64,000 nucleotides of DNA from Deltaproteobacteria bacterium (GTDB lineage: Bacteria > Myxococcota > Myxococcia > Myxococcales > Anaeromyxobacteraceae): the NCBI GenBank assembly GCA_016214955.1, contig JACRMN010000012.1, positions 558,001 to 622,000 on the forward strand, read 5' to 3'. Below the pieces are notes generated by a model that ran no database searches, had not been told where the DNA came from, and saw only the letters and a list, made by a program, of their open reading frames with translations. Positions 1 to 9,270 of the stretch are shown here, one piece after another. A program made the translations under genes and the position numbers. Each line of letters starts with the position of its first letter. Position 1 is the first letter of the stretch.

Positions 1-3000
1 ATCGGCCTGACCATGATCCACACCGTCTTCCACTCCGAGCACAACCGGCTGGCCGACGACATCCACGGGCTCATCCAGACCACGCTGACGCCGGTGGAGA
101 TCCTGGAGTGGGACGCGGTCGGCCCGGCCTCGGGCTGGGACTACGGCGAGCGGCTCTTCCAGGCGGCCCGCTTCGTCACCGAGATGGAGTACCAGCACCT
201 GGTGTTCGAGGAGTTCGCGCGCAAGGTGCAGCCGCAGGTGAACGTCTTCGCCGGCTACCACACCGAGATCGATCCAGCCATCGTGGCCGAGTTCGCGCAC
301 ACCGTGTACCGCTTCGGCCACTCGATGCTCACCGAGACCGTGGCCCGCATCAACGCCGACGGGCGCGGCAACGACCTGCCGCTGCTGGCCGCCTTCCTCA
401 ACCCGCTGGCCTTCAACGACGACGGGGCCGGCGGCACCCTGACCGCCGACCTGGCGGCCGGCTCCATCGCCCGCGGCATGGCGCTGCAGGTCGGCAACGA
501 GCTCGACGAGTTCGTCACCGAGGCGCTGCGCAACCGGCTCCTGGGCCTGCCGCTCGACCTGGCCACCATCAACCTGGCCCGCGGACGCAGCGAGGGCATC
601 CCCACCCTCAACGCCGCCCGGCGCGGCTTCCACGGCATGACCGGCAACTCGGCGCTGGCGCCCTACCTCTCCTGGGCCGACTTCGCCCTGGGCATCCGGC
701 ACGCCGAGTCGCTCGTCAACTTCGTGGCCGCCTACGGCACCCACCCCAGCATCGCCGCCGCCGGCGACGTGGCCGCGCGGCGCGCCGCCGCCGAGCGCAT
801 CGTCCGCGGCGACCTGGCCGACCCGGCCACCCCGGCCGACTCGCTCGACTTCCTCCTGGGGACCGGCGTCTGGTTCGACCCCGGCGACCGGACCATCACC
901 GGCGTCGACGACGTCGACTTCTGGGTGGGCGGCCTGGCCGAGAAGCAGGCGCCCTTCGGCGGCCTGCTGGGCTCCACCTTCAACTTCATCTTCGAGACCC
1001 AGCTGGAGCGGCTGCAGGACGGCGATCGCTTCTACTACCTGACCCGCACCGCCGGCCTCAACCTGCTGGTGCAGCTCGAGGGCAACTCGCTGGCCGAGCT
1101 GATCATGCGCAACACCGACGCCGAGAACCTGCCGGCCGACGTCTTCTCGCGCCCCGACTTCACCTTCAACCTGGCCTTCCTGGGCACCAGCGGCCCCATC
1201 GCCGACGACCCCGGGACCCCGGTCGACGAGTCGGCCATGCCCGACCTCATCCGCATGCCCAACGGGACGGTCCGCTACACCGGCCCGGCCCACGTCATCT
1301 GGGGCGGCACCGACGACCCAGCCGTGGTCGATCGCATCTGGTCGAGCGAGGGCGACGACACCCTGCGCGGAAACGGCGGGCGCGACTTCCTCGAGGGCGG
1401 CGCCGGCAACGACAACCTCATCGGCGGGGAGGGGAACGACATCCTCACCGACTCCTTCGGCGACGACGTCCTCAAGGGCGGGGACGGCAACGACGTCCTC
1501 AGCTCCGGCCCCGGGTTCGACCTCAACCAGGGCGGGCGCGGGAGCGACTTCATCATCGGCGGCTCCGATCCCACCGAGACCTTCGGCGGCCCCGGCAACG
1601 ACTTCATCTTCGCCGGCGACTCGGCCGACACCGTCTTCGGCGACGACGGCGACGACTGGATCGAGGGTGGCGGCCAGGCCGACCTGCTGCAGGGCGACAA
1701 CGGCGCGCCGTTCCAGAACGACCCGAACCAGCCGGGCCACGACGTCATCATCGGCGGCGGCGGCGACGACGACTACGACGCCGAGGGCGGCGACGACATC
1801 ATGGTGGCCGGGCCGGGCATCGAGCGCAACGAGGGCATGCTCGGCTTCGACTGGGTCACCCACCGGGGCGATCCGCAGGCGGCCAACGACGACATGCGCT
1901 TCACCGGCCTGCTGCCGCCCGACGTGGAGAACGTCCGCGATCGCTTCGACCTGGTCGAGGGGCTCTCGGGCTGGAACCTGGGCGACGTCCTGCGCGGCGA
2001 CGACCGCCTCGACGTGGACATGGTCGGCCACGAGCTGACCGCGGAGGGTGTGGCCCGCATCGCCGGGCTGGGCGCCCTCCTCGGCGGGGCCTCCTCCTTC
2101 ACCGGCGGCAACATCATCCTCGGCGGCGGCGGCAGCGACGTCCTCGAGGGGCGCGGCGGCAACGACCTCATCGACGGCGACGCCTGGCTCGACGTCAAGC
2201 TCCGCGCGCCCGACCCGGCCAGCCCGGGCAGCTTCCGGCTGGTCGACAGCATGCTGGCCCTCCGCGCCGACATGCTGGCCGGGCGGATCGACCCCGGCGA
2301 CGTCACCATCGTCCGCAGCATCGTCACCACCGGCGCCTCGCCCTCCGACGTGGACACCGCGGTGTTCACCGGCCTCCTGGCCGAGTACACCATCACCCCC
2401 AACGCCGACGGCACCCTGACCGTCGACCACAACGGCGGCGTCGACGGCGTCGACACGCTGCGAAACGTCGAGGTGCTGCTCTTCGCCGACGGCCCGGTCT
2501 CGGCCGCCTTCCCGGTGGCCGGCCTCTCCACCGCGGCGCTGACCTTCGCCACCCAGGTGGTCGGCACCAGCAGCGCGCCGCAGCCGGTCATCGTCAGCAA
2601 CACCGGGGTCGGCGCCCTGGCGCTCACCGGCATCGTGCTCGCCGGCGCCAGCCCGGCCGACTTCACCCTGTCGAGCGGCTGCGGCGCGACGCTGGCGCCC
2701 GGGGCCTCCTGCACCGTCACCGTCGCCTTCGCCCCCACGGCGCCCGGCGCGCGCACCGCCGCGCTCCTCGTCGCCAGCGACGACCCGCGCAACCCGGAAC
2801 TCGGCGTGGCCCTCGCCGGCTCGTCCACCGCCGTCCTGGCCACCCCGGCGGCGCTGTCCTTCGCCTCGGCGCTGGCCGTCACCAGCCCGGCACAGGTGGT
2901 GGTGATCGCCAACGCCAGCGCCACCAACCTGCGCATCAACGGCGTGGCCCGCGCCGGGGCCAACCCCGGGCAGTTCGCGCACACCACCACCTGCGGGCCG

Positions 3001-3801
3001 TTCCCGGCCAACCTGGCGCCGGGTGCGAGCTGCACCGTGAGCGTGACCTTCACGCCCACCACCGTGGGTGACAAGAGCGCCGTGCTCAACGTGAACGTCC
3101 CGGCCCCCGGCGTGTCCCAGTCGGTGCCGCTCGCCGGCTCCATCATCGCGCCGGTCTTCACGCTGGCCCCGGCCGCCCTGGCGTTCGACACGCCGCTCGG
3201 CATCACCAGCGCCGCGCAGGCGGTGACGGTGGCCAACACCGGCCTGGCCCCGCTCCGCATCACCGGCGTGGCGCGCGGCGGGACCAACCCCGGGCAGTTC
3301 GCCCACGTCACCACCTGCGGGCCGTTCCCGGCCAACCTGGCGCCGGGCGCGAGCTGCACCGTGAGCGTGACCTTCACGCCCACCACCGCGGGCACGAAGA
3401 GCGCCCTGCTCACCGTCAGCGTGGCGGCTCCCGGGGTGTCGCAGTCGGTGCCGCTCACCGGCACCATCACCGTCCCGACCTTCACGGTGTCGCCTACGGC
3501 GCTGGCGTTCGGCAGCCAGCTCCGCGGGACCGTGAGCGCCCCCCAGGTGATCGACGTGGTCAACACCGGCACCGCCCCGCTCCGCATCACCGGCGTCACC
3601 CGGAGCGGCCCCAACGCCGGGCAGTTCGCCCACACCACCACCTGCGGGCCGTTCCCGGCCACGCTGGCGGCCGGGGCGAGCTGCACGGTCTCGGTGACCT
3701 TCCGCCCGGCGGGGGCGGGGGCGCGCACGGCCCAGCTCAACGTGAGCGTGGCGGCACCCGCCACCTCGCGCTCGGTGGGCCTCAGCGGGACCAGCCTGTA
3801 G
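1..3801 (+). CDS. Animal-type haem peroxidase with RTX and ASH repeats (5' end outside window)
   Basis: Frame is open from base 1 and already inside a peroxidase domain (IHTVFHSEHNRLAD, distal region), so the true start lies upstream; 1266 residues are visible. Roughly residues 1-430 match animal haem peroxidases of the bacterial peroxicin type: YRFGHSML carries the likely proximal His, followed by a VGNELDEF stretch and the LPLDLATINLARGRSEG segment. Residues ~445-730 hold RTX calcium-binding nonapeptides (GGAGNDNLIGGEGND, GGDGNDVL). Residues ~840-1266 are four Ig-like ASH/choice-of-anchor-D repeats, three with almost the same CGPFPANLAPGASCTVSVTF block. Such proteins are usually secreted and fold on calcium outside the cell. 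The substrate is unknown. The export signal cannot be judged because the N-terminus is missing. Confidence 0.85.
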   Translation: MGLTMIHTVFHSEHNRLADDIHGLIQTTLTPVEILEWDAVGPASGWDYGERLFQAARFVTEMEYQHLVFEEFARKVQPQVNVFAGYHTEIDPAIVAEFAHTVYRFGHSMLTETVARINADGRGNDLPLLAAFLNPLAFNDDGAGGTLTADLAAGSIARGMALQVGNELDEFVTEALRNRLLGLPLDLATINLARGRSEGIPTLNAARRGFHGMTGNSALAPYLSWADFALGIRHAESLVNFVAAYGTHPSIAAAGDVAARRAAAERIVRGDLADPATPADSLDFLLGTGVWFDPGDRTITGVDDVDFWVGGLAEKQAPFGGLLGSTFNFIFETQLERLQDGDRFYYLTRTAGLNLLVQLEGNSLAELIMRNTDAENLPADVFSRPDFTFNLAFLGTSGPIADDPGTPVDESAMPDLIRMPNGTVRYTGPAHVIWGGTDDPAVVDRIWSSEGDDTLRGNGGRDFLEGGAGNDNLIGGEGNDILTDSFGDDVLKGGDGNDVLSSGPGFDLNQGGRGSDFIIGGSDPTETFGGPGNDFIFAGDSADTVFGDDGDDWIEGGGQADLLQGDNGAPFQNDPNQPGHDVIIGGGGDDDYDAEGGDDIMVAGPGIERNEGMLGFDWVTHRGDPQAANDDMRFTGLLPPDVENVRDRFDLVEGLSGWNLGDVLRGDDRLDVDMVGHELTAEGVARIAGLGALLGGASSFTGGNIILGGGGSDVLEGRGGNDLIDGDAWLDVKLRAPDPASPGSFRLVDSMLALRADMLAGRIDPGDVTIVRSIVTTGASPSDVDTAVFTGLLAEYTITPNADGTLTVDHNGGVDGVDTLRNVEVLLFADGPVSAAFPVAGLSTAALTFATQVVGTSSAPQPVIVSNTGVGALALTGIVLAGASPADFTLSSGCGATLAPGASCTVTVAFAPTAPGARTAALLVASDDPRNPELGVALAGSSTAVLATPAALSFASALAVTSPAQVVVIANASATNLRINGVARAGANPGQFAHTTTCGPFPANLAPGASCTVSVTFTPTTVGDKSAVLNVNVPAPGVSQSVPLAGSIIAPVFTLAPAALAFDTPLGITSAAQAVTVANTGLAPLRITGVARGGTNPGQFAHVTTCGPFPANLAPGASCTVSVTFTPTTAGTKSALLTVSVAAPGVSQSVPLTGTITVPTFTVSPTALAFGSQLRGTVSAPQVIDVVNTGTAPLRITGVTRSGPNAGQFAHTTTCGPFPATLAAGASCTVSVTFRPAGAGARTAQLNVSVAAPATSRSVGLSGTSL
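2518..3801 (+). repeat. Tandem ASH-domain repeats inside the peroxidase gene
   Basis: Four in-frame repeats of about 100-109 codons. The segment around CAGTTCGC recurs at 2971, 3295 and 3622, i.e. spacings of 324 and 327 bp, and long stretches of these copies are nearly identical at the DNA level. This suggests recent internal duplication and makes the region prone to recombination and assembly error. Confidence 0.75.
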
Positions 3802-3853
3802 CGGCGGCCGCGGGGACGGGGCAGCCCTCCCCCCGTCCCCGGGCCGGATCGCG

Positions 3854-3881
3854 AACGCCCGCGCAGCGCTGCGCGGGCGTT
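3854..3881. terminator. Perfect palindrome, likely bidirectional terminator
   Basis: A 28-bp perfect inverted repeat (half-site AACGCCCGCGCAGC) lies between the convergent peroxidase and dehydrogenase genes and is followed on the + strand by TCCTCTT. Position and symmetry fit a shared terminator. The U-tract is weak. Confidence 0.65.
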
Positions 3882-3913
3882 CCTCTTCCAGCCGGTCGGG
3901 GGCGGGCCCGGTG

Positions 3914-4789
3914 CTACTTCTTCGAGGCCAGCTCCATCGTCAGCTCCGCCACCGCGGAGATGTCCTTGGCGCCGCGGCCGCTCTCGACGGCGTCGCGGAG
4001 GAGCTGCCGCACCGCCGCGTTGACGGGCATCCGGGCGCCCAGCGCCGCCGCGGCCTCCTGCGCCAGCCGCTGGTCCTTCTCGGCCAGGGAGAGCGCGAAG
4101 CGGGGCTCGTGGTCGCGGTTGACGATCTGCTCGCCCTTCATCAGGTAGACGGGCGAATGGAAGCTGGAGGCCTGCACCACCTCCACCACCCGCGACGGCT
4201 CGATGCCCCCGGCCGAGCAGAGGGCCACCGCCTCGGCGAAGGCCGACATCATGGCGCCGCCGACGGCGTTGACGGCCACCTTGAGGAGCGCCGCCTGCTC
4301 GGCGCCGTCCATCTCGATGCAGCGGGCGGAGAAGGCCACCACCGCCTTGTGGGCCTTCTCGCGGGCCGCGGCCGGGCCGCCCATCAGCACCACCAGCTGG
4401 GCCTTCTCCGCGAAGGCCTTGGAGCCGAGGAGCGGCGCCGCCACGAAGGAGACGCCCCGGGCCTTGCAGCGCTCCTCCACCGAGCGCGCCGCCCTGGGGC
4501 CGGCGGTGGAGCAGTCCACCAGCACGTCACCGGCCTTCAGGGCCGAGAGCACGCCGGTGGGCCCCTCGAGCACGGCCTCCAGGGCCGACTCGTCGGTGAG
4601 GCAGGTGAAGACCAGATCCTGGCCGGCCGCGCACTCGGCGGGACTCGCCGCCGGGCGGGCGCCCTTCTTCACCAGAGGCTCGGCGCGCGCCGCGGTCCGG
4701 TTCCAGACCGTGACCACGTGGCCGGCGCGGCGCAGGTTGTTGGCCATGGGCGCGCCCATGGTCCCGAGACCGAGGAATCCGATTCGCAT
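3914..4789 (-). CDS. NAD(P)-dependent beta-hydroxyacid dehydrogenase (3-HIBDH/GLYR family)
   Basis: 291 aa, the normal family length. The N-terminus is a Rossmann dinucleotide site (GFLGLGTMGAPMANNL), so the ATG start is well placed. The substrate segment reads AAPLLGSKAFAEKAQL, in the position of the family APVSGSK motif, and the likely catalytic lysine lies in ALLKVAVNAVGG. The family reduces or oxidises small beta-hydroxyacids or semialdehydes such as 3-hydroxyisobutyrate, gamma-hydroxybutyrate or glyoxylate. The SGSK-like loop points to the GLYR/GHB branch, but the substrate cannot be fixed from sequence. It is convergent with the peroxidase gene and divergent from the flavoprotein gene. 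Confidence 0.85.
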   Translation of the reverse strand: MRIGFLGLGTMGAPMANNLRRAGHVVTVWNRTAARAEPLVKKGARPAASPAECAAGQDLVFTCLTDESALEAVLEGPTGVLSALKAGDVLVDCSTAGPRAARSVEERCKARGVSFVAAPLLGSKAFAEKAQLVVLMGGPAAAREKAHKAVVAFSARCIEMDGAEQAALLKVAVNAVGGAMMSAFAEAVALCSAGGIEPSRVVEVVQASSFHSPVYLMKGEQIVNRDHEPRFALSLAEKDQRLAQEAAAALGARMPVNAAVRQLLRDAVESGRGAKDISAVAELTMELASKK

Positions 4790-4914
4790 TCCCAGGATCT
4801 AGCGCGGAGCGAGGCTCCGAGGAAAGCGGCAAACGGCGGCGCCCGGGGTCCCCCGGAGGGAAGGGCCCCCGACGCACTTGGCGCCAGCCCAAACCCGTGA
4901 GAACTTCCGCGGAC

Positions 4915-6117
4915 ATGGCCACCCACGACGCCATCGTCATCGGAGGGGGAGTGAGCGGGGCGACCCTGGCCTGGCACGCCGCCCGGGCCGGCCGGAAGGT
5001 GCTCTGGGCCGAGAAGTCGGAGCGGCTGGGGGGCTGCATGCGGACCGTCCGCACCCCCGAGGGCTTCTGGTTCGAGCTGGGTGCCCACACCTGCTACAAC
5101 TCCTACGGCGCGCTGCTCGAGGTGCTGGAGGGGCTGGGGCTCCTCGGGGAGCTGCAGGCCCGGGGCAAGCCCTACATGCGCTTCCTCGACGCCGGCGGGC
5201 TGGTGCCCGGCGCCAACATGGGCGCCCTCTTCCGGCTCCTCGACAAGTGGGAGCTCCTCCGCTCGCTGCCGCGCCTCGTCGGCGCCAGGCAGGAGGGCGA
5301 GACGGTCTACTCCCACTACTCGCGCCTGGTGGGGCGCGGGAACTACGGCCGCGTGCTCGGCCCCATCCTCTCGGCGGTGCCCTCGCAGAACGCCGACGCC
5401 TTCCCGGCCGACATGCTGTTCAAGAAGCGGGCGCGCCGGAAGGACGTGATGCGCAGCTTCACGCTCAAGCGCGGCCTGGCCACCATCGCCGAGGCGGTGG
5501 GGGCCGCGCCCGGCGTCGAGGTGCGGCTCGGCGCCGAGGCGCTCCGCCTGCGCCAGGTGGCCGGCGGCTTCCGGGTGGAGCTCTCCTCCGGCGAGGCGCT
5601 GGAGGCGCCTGTGGTGGGCCTGGCGGTGACCCCGGCGGCGGCGTCGTCGCTGCTGCGCGAGGTGGCGCCGGAGGCGGCCGGCCTGGCGGCCCGGGTGCGC
5701 GAGGCGGTGGTGGAGACGGTGGGCTTCGCGGTGCCGGTCGCCAGGGTGAGCCACCTGCCGCCGGCCACCTTCCTCATCCCCCTCGACGACGTCTTCCACT
5801 CGGTGGTGACCCGCGACCCGGTGCCCGACCCGGCCTGGCGCGGCTTCGCCTTCCACTTCCGCCCGGGCCTCCCGTTCGAGGAGCGGCTGCAGCGCGCGGC
5901 GGCGGTGCTGGGGCTCGCCCCCGGCGACCTCACCGCGGTGACCGAGCGGCGCACGGTGCTGCCCTCGCCGGTGCTGGGTCACCAGCGGCTGGTGGCGGAC
6001 CTCGACAGGGCGCTGGTGGGCAGCCGGGTGGCGCTCACCGGCAACTGGTTCGCGGGGCTGTCGCTCGAGGACTGCGCCCAGCGCTCGCGCGCCGAGTGGG
6101 CCCGCGTGGCGGGCTAG
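4915..6117 (+). CDS. FAD-dependent oxidoreductase, protoporphyrinogen oxidase (HemY)-like
   Basis: 400 aa from ATG 4915; a GTG at 4897 would add six residues, and neither has a convincing ribosome-binding site. The N-terminus is the FAD-binding loop (AIVIGGGVSGATLAWHAARAG), then the amine-oxidase-type ERLGGCMRT motif and a FELGAHT segment. The C-terminal flavin contact may be the VALTGNWFAGLSLEDC stretch. The architecture fits the HemY/amine oxidase superfamily that oxidises proto- or coproporphyrinogen in haem synthesis. It is somewhat shorter than typical HemY (~460 aa) and no other haem gene is adjacent, so a different substrate is possible. Its TAG stop overlaps the stop of the facing hemerythrin gene within CTAG. 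Confidence 0.75.
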   Translation: MATHDAIVIGGGVSGATLAWHAARAGRKVLWAEKSERLGGCMRTVRTPEGFWFELGAHTCYNSYGALLEVLEGLGLLGELQARGKPYMRFLDAGGLVPGANMGALFRLLDKWELLRSLPRLVGARQEGETVYSHYSRLVGRGNYGRVLGPILSAVPSQNADAFPADMLFKKRARRKDVMRSFTLKRGLATIAEAVGAAPGVEVRLGAEALRLRQVAGGFRVELSSGEALEAPVVGLAVTPAAASSLLREVAPEAAGLAARVREAVVETVGFAVPVARVSHLPPATFLIPLDDVFHSVVTRDPVPDPAWRGFAFHFRPGLPFEERLQRAAAVLGLAPGDLTAVTERRTVLPSPVLGHQRLVADLDRALVGSRVALTGNWFAGLSLEDCAQRSRAEWARVAG

Positions 6118-6542
6118 CCCGGGCCCCGGGGGGCGCCGCCCGGGTGGGTGGAGAGCCAGGTGCCCAGCGCGGTGTCGGTGGTGGCGATGTGCTCCTTAAG
6201 CCAGTCCACCAGCGCCGCGCCCAGCGTGGCCGCGAACTCCGGCGTGGGGCCGGTCTTGCCGAGCTGCTTCTTCAGCGCCACGAAGGAGCGGATCAGCTCC
6301 AGGTGCTCGGCCACGTGGGCGGGGCGGTCCGGGTAGCCGGTCCGCTGCATCAGCGCCTCTTCCTGGCGGAAGTGCAGGTGGACGTACTCGCCCACGAAGG
6401 CCATGACCCGCTCCACCTCGGCGGCGACGGAGCCCAGCTGCAGGGCCAGGAGGAGCTGGTCCACGCGGCGGAACAGCTCCTGGTGCTGGCCGTCGATCTC
6501 GGGGTTGCCGACTAGGAGCTTGGGGTCCCAGGTGACGATCAC
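6114..6542 (-). CDS. Bacteriohemerythrin
   Basis: 142 aa. All di-iron ligands of the hemerythrin fold are in place: His20 in DGQHQELF, His57 and Glu61 (HFRQE), His76 and His80 (HVAEH), His118 and Asp123 (HIATTD). Bacterial hemerythrins bind O2 reversibly, for sensing, storage or delivery. The gene ends 10 bp upstream... of nothing coding on its own strand but begins only 10 bp after the end of the chemoreceptor gene on the same strand, so the two are probably co-transcribed. That pairing suggests an oxygen link to taxis, although the receptor itself has no hemerythrin domain. Confidence 0.93.
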   Translation of the reverse strand: MIVTWDPKLLVGNPEIDGQHQELFRRVDQLLLALQLGSVAAEVERVMAFVGEYVHLHFRQEEALMQRTGYPDRPAHVAEHLELIRSFVALKKQLGKTGPTPEFAATLGAALVDWLKEHIATTDTALGTWLSTHPGGAPRGPG

Positions 6543-6552
6543 GGGGTCTCTC

Positions 6553-8607
6553 TTAAGCCCGGGCGAAGTGCCGGTTCAAGCCATCCTGGCACCCCTCCGC
6601 GGGCGTTCCCACCCCGTCACCCTGGGACTCCACCCGGAAGCTCCCCACCAGCTCCTCCAGGGTCCGGGCCTCTCCGGCCAGGCGCTCGGCGGTGGTGGTG
6701 GACTCCTCCGAGACCGAGCTGTTGGAGATGGCCACGCGCGAGACCTCCTCGAGCGAGCCGGCCAGCTCGGCGAACCGGGACGAATGGCCGCCGGTGTCGG
6801 AGGCGATCTGGGAGACGATCTCCGAGACCTCGGCGATGCCGTGGGCGATCTCCTGGAGCTGCACCGCCACCGACTGGGCGGTGCCGGCGCCGGCCTCGGC
6901 CTGCTTCACCGACTCGCGGATGAGCTGCTCGGTCTTCTGGGCCGCCCCCTTGGAGCGCAGCGCCAGGGACCGCACCTCCTCGGCGACCACCGCGAACCCG
7001 CGCCCCGCCTCGCCGGCCCGCGCCGCCTCCACCGCGGCGTTGAGGGCCAGGAGGTTGGTCTGGAAGGCGATCTCGTTGATGTCGCGGATGATCTGGGAGG
7101 TGCCCTCCGCCGAGGCGCGGATCTGGGCCATGGCCCCCTGCATCTGCGCCATGGCCTTCTCGCCCAGGGCGGCGCGCCCGCGGGCCGCCTGTGCCAGCCT
7201 GTCGGCTCGCTGGGCCTCGTCGCTGGCCTTCTTGGAGCCGGCGGCGAGCGCATCGGCCGAGGCGGTGGCGCGGTCGATGGCGCTGGCCTGGGCGTCGGCG
7301 CCGCTGGAGAGCTTCTGGCTGGTGGAGGAGATCTGCGCGGCTGCCTCGCTGAGCTGCCGGACGGCGCTGGCCAGCGGGCCGATGGCCTCGGACAGCGCCT
7401 CGGCGGTGCCGTTGACCGCCTGCTGGAGCGCGGCGTGGTCGCCGCGGAAGTCGCCCTCGACGCGGGCGGTGAGGTCATGGGCCGCCAGCCGCGCCAGCTC
7501 GCGCGACGAGGCGGCGACCGGGGCCAGCACCGCGTCGAGGGTGTGGTTCACGCCCTCGACGATGCGGCGGTACTCGCCCTGGTGGGCGGACGGCTCGGCC
7601 CGGGCCGAGAGGCGCCCCTCGACGGCCGCGGCGGCCAGGGCCCTGGCGTCGGAGGCCAGGTGGCGCACCGCCTCGACGCACCGGTTCAGCGACTGGCGGA
7701 TGGTGTCCAGCTCGCCGCGGAAGGCCTCGGCCAGCGGCGCGGGCAGGTCGCCGCGGGAGACCCTGTCCAGGGCCTCGCGGATGAGCTGCAGCGGCCCGAT
7801 GAAGGTGTCGAGGGTGTGGTTCAGGCTCTCGAGCACCGGGCGAAACTCGGGCACCACCCGCGTCGGGTCGCCGCGGACATCGAGCCGGCCCTCGCGGGCC
7901 ACCGCCTCGGTGACCCGGCTGGTCTCCTCCGAGACCGCGCGCAGGCTGGAGGAGATGCGGCGGGCCACCAGCAGCGAGACCGTCGCCGACACCGCCACCA
8001 GCGCCAGCACCAGCAGCACCACCACCACCGAGAGCCATCGCACCCGGGCGGTGGCCCCGTCCTCCTCGGCGGCGATGCGGGCGCGGACCGCCTGGATCAC
8101 CGCCGCGTTGGCCTGCCTGTGGCGGGCGAAGGCGGCCTTGGCGGAGTCGAGCGCCTTGAGCGCCGCCATGGCGTCGCCGTCGGACATGGCCTTCGGCAGC
8201 GCCGTGCCGGCGGCCTCGAAGAACTCCAGCGCCGGCCCGGCCGCCGCCTCGATGAGCCCCCGCTCCGGGTCGCCGGCGGTGAGCGAGGCGCGGCGCGCCG
8301 CCAGCCGCTCCTCGAAGGCCTTGCGCTCCGCCTGCAGCTCCGCCACCAGCGGGGCCCGCTTGGCCTCGTCGTACTCCTGGGCCAGCCGCTGCAGGACGGT
8401 GTAGGCCTCGACGGCGTAGAGCGCCGGGGGCGCCACGTCGGCCACCAGGTCCTTGCCGGCGGCGATGCGCTCGTAGAGCGCGCCGCGGATGCGCACCGTC
8501 GAGATGGGCAGGAAGGAGACGAGGAACACGGTGACCAGCCCGCCGACGTAGACGGCGGTGAGCAGCTGCAGCGTGCGGGCGAAGGTCAGGCGATCGAGGC
8601 GAAGCAT
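6553..8607 (-). CDS. Methyl-accepting chemotaxis protein with periplasmic sensor and HAMP-like repeats
   Basis: 684 aa from ATG 8607, preceded by GGGGAT; an upstream in-frame start (8724) would precede the promoter described below and adds only low-complexity residues. TM1 is at ~14-34 and TM2 at ~205-230, flanking a helical periplasmic domain. After TM2 come HAMP and two further HAMP-like segments (two SLNHTL/GVNHTL copies). The signalling hairpin tip reads [35 protein letters not shown], the canonical receptor motif. Ligand unknown. No C-terminal CheR-docking pentapeptide is seen. Followed by the hemerythrin gene after 10 bp. Confidence 0.92.
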   Translation of the reverse strand: MLRLDRLTFARTLQLLTAVYVGGLVTVFLVSFLPISTVRIRGALYERIAAGKDLVADVAPPALYAVEAYTVLQRLAQEYDEAKRAPLVAELQAERKAFEERLAARRASLTAGDPERGLIEAAAGPALEFFEAAGTALPKAMSDGDAMAALKALDSAKAAFARHRQANAAVIQAVRARIAAEEDGATARVRWLSVVVVLLVLALVAVSATVSLLVARRISSSLRAVSEETSRVTEAVAREGRLDVRGDPTRVVPEFRPVLESLNHTLDTFIGPLQLIREALDRVSRGDLPAPLAEAFRGELDTIRQSLNRCVEAVRHLASDARALAAAAVEGRLSARAEPSAHQGEYRRIVEGVNHTLDAVLAPVAASSRELARLAAHDLTARVEGDFRGDHAALQQAVNGTAEALSEAIGPLASAVRQLSEAAAQISSTSQKLSSGADAQASAIDRATASADALAAGSKKASDEAQRADRLAQAARGRAALGEKAMAQMQGAMAQIRASAEGTSQIIRDINEIAFQTNLLALNAAVEAARAGEAGRGFAVVAEEVRSLALRSKGAAQKTEQLIRESVKQAEAGAGTAQSVAVQLQEIAHGIAEVSEIVSQIASDTGGHSSRFAELAGSLEEVSRVAISNSSVSEESTTTAERLAGEARTLEELVGSFRVESQGDGVGTPAEGCQDGLNRHFARA

Positions 8608-8630
8608 TGGAAATCCCCATTTCGAGAGAC

Positions 8631-8648
8631 GCCGGCGGCGCCGCCGGC
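8631..8648. repeat. 18-bp perfect GC palindrome in the receptor 5' leader
   Basis: A self-complementary 18-bp sequence (half-site GCCGGCGGC) lies just after the predicted sigma-54 start site and ~23 bp before the receptor start codon. It could be an operator or an RNA hairpin in the leader. In such GC-rich DNA chance cannot be excluded. Confidence 0.4.
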
Positions 8649-8660
8649 CCTGGCTCCCTG

Positions 8661-8676
8661 CGCAAGGGTCGTGCCC
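8661..8676 (-). promoter_or_regulatory. Sigma-54 (-24/-12) promoter of the chemoreceptor gene
   Basis: On the minus strand the sequence GGGCACGACCCTTGCG matches the RpoN consensus TGGCACG-N4-TTGCW at all core positions (GGCACG, TTGC), with the invariant GG at 8675-8674 and GC at 8663-8662, 12 bp apart. The predicted transcript starts near 8650, leaving a leader of about 43 nt before ATG 8607. An NtrC-type activator would be required; none is adjacent. Confidence 0.7.
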
Positions 8677-8763
8677 CGGAAGGCGGGGCGGGTGCGCGGC
8701 GAAAGGGGCGGTTGACGCGGACATCCGGCGCGCGGTGCGCGGCGGCGGCGGGGTGCGGGGCGC

Positions 8764-8785
8764 CCCGGGGCCGGGCGGCCCCGGG
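8764..8785 (-). terminator. GC hairpin after argR, possible terminator
   Basis: Nine-bp perfect stem (CCCGGGGCC / GGCCCCGGG) with a 4-nt loop, 18 bp past the argR stop. No T-run follows on the minus strand, so termination may need Rho or be only partial. Confidence 0.4.
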
Positions 8786-8802
8786 CGAGCGACCTGCCAC
8801 CG

Positions 8803-9270
8803 TCAGGGGGCGGCGGCGCCGAAGAGCCCCTCGATGGCGCGGGCCAGGGCCGGCGCCTGGCGCTCGCGGGCCGGGGCCACGAACACGGTGTCGTCGCCGG
8901 CGATGGTGCCGAGGGTCTCCGGCAGCCGTGCCAGGTCGATGGCCCGGGCCACCGCCGGCGCGCTGCCGGGGTGCGTGCGCACCACCACCAGCGAGCCGTT
9001 GCAGGACACCTGCGAGACGAGGCCGCGGAGCACCGGCACGCCGTCGCGCCGCTCCTCCTCGGGGAGCTCGTAGCGGCCGCCGCCCGGCGCCGCGGCCCGC
9101 CGGGCGCCGAGCCGGGCCAGGTCGCGCGACAGCGTGGCCTGGGTGGCGGCGAAGCCGGCGCGGCGCAGGAGCAGGAGCAGCTCCTCCTGCGTGGCCACCG
9201 GCTGCTCCCGGAGGATGCGGGCCACGGCCTCGCGGCGCCGATGCGGCGGCTGGCGGCCCCGCTCCCTCAC
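8803..9270 (-). CDS. argR: Arginine repressor ArgR
   Basis: 155 aa, the usual ArgR length. N-terminal winged helix (residues ~10-70, with ATQEELLLLLRRAGF and TQATLSRDLARLG as recognition region), then the C-terminal arginine-binding/oligomerisation domain containing GTIAGDDTVFVA, the conserved GTIAGDDT site. ArgR hexamers bind ARG boxes with arginine as co-repressor. The GTG start overlaps the argJB stop as GTGA, so it is last gene of the arg operon and probably translationally coupled. An ARG-box-like operator lies upstream of argC, so the operon is likely autoregulated. Confidence 0.93.
   Translation of the reverse strand: MRERGRQPPHRRREAVARILREQPVATQEELLLLLRRAGFAATQATLSRDLARLGARRAAAPGGGRYELPEEERRDGVPVLRGLVSQVSCNGSLVVVRTHPGSAPAVARAIDLARLPETLGTIAGDDTVFVAPARERQAPALARAIEGLFGAAAP

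Noticed and set aside
2500-3801. Regular repeats as a CRISPR array
   Set aside because: Period is ~324 bp, in frame, and encodes ASH domains; there are no short repeats, spacers or cas genes.
8607-8724. Upstream start (8724) for the chemoreceptor
   Set aside because: It would extend across the sigma-54 promoter and add a low-complexity Arg-rich stretch before a normal TM1; ATG 8607 has a ribosome-binding site.
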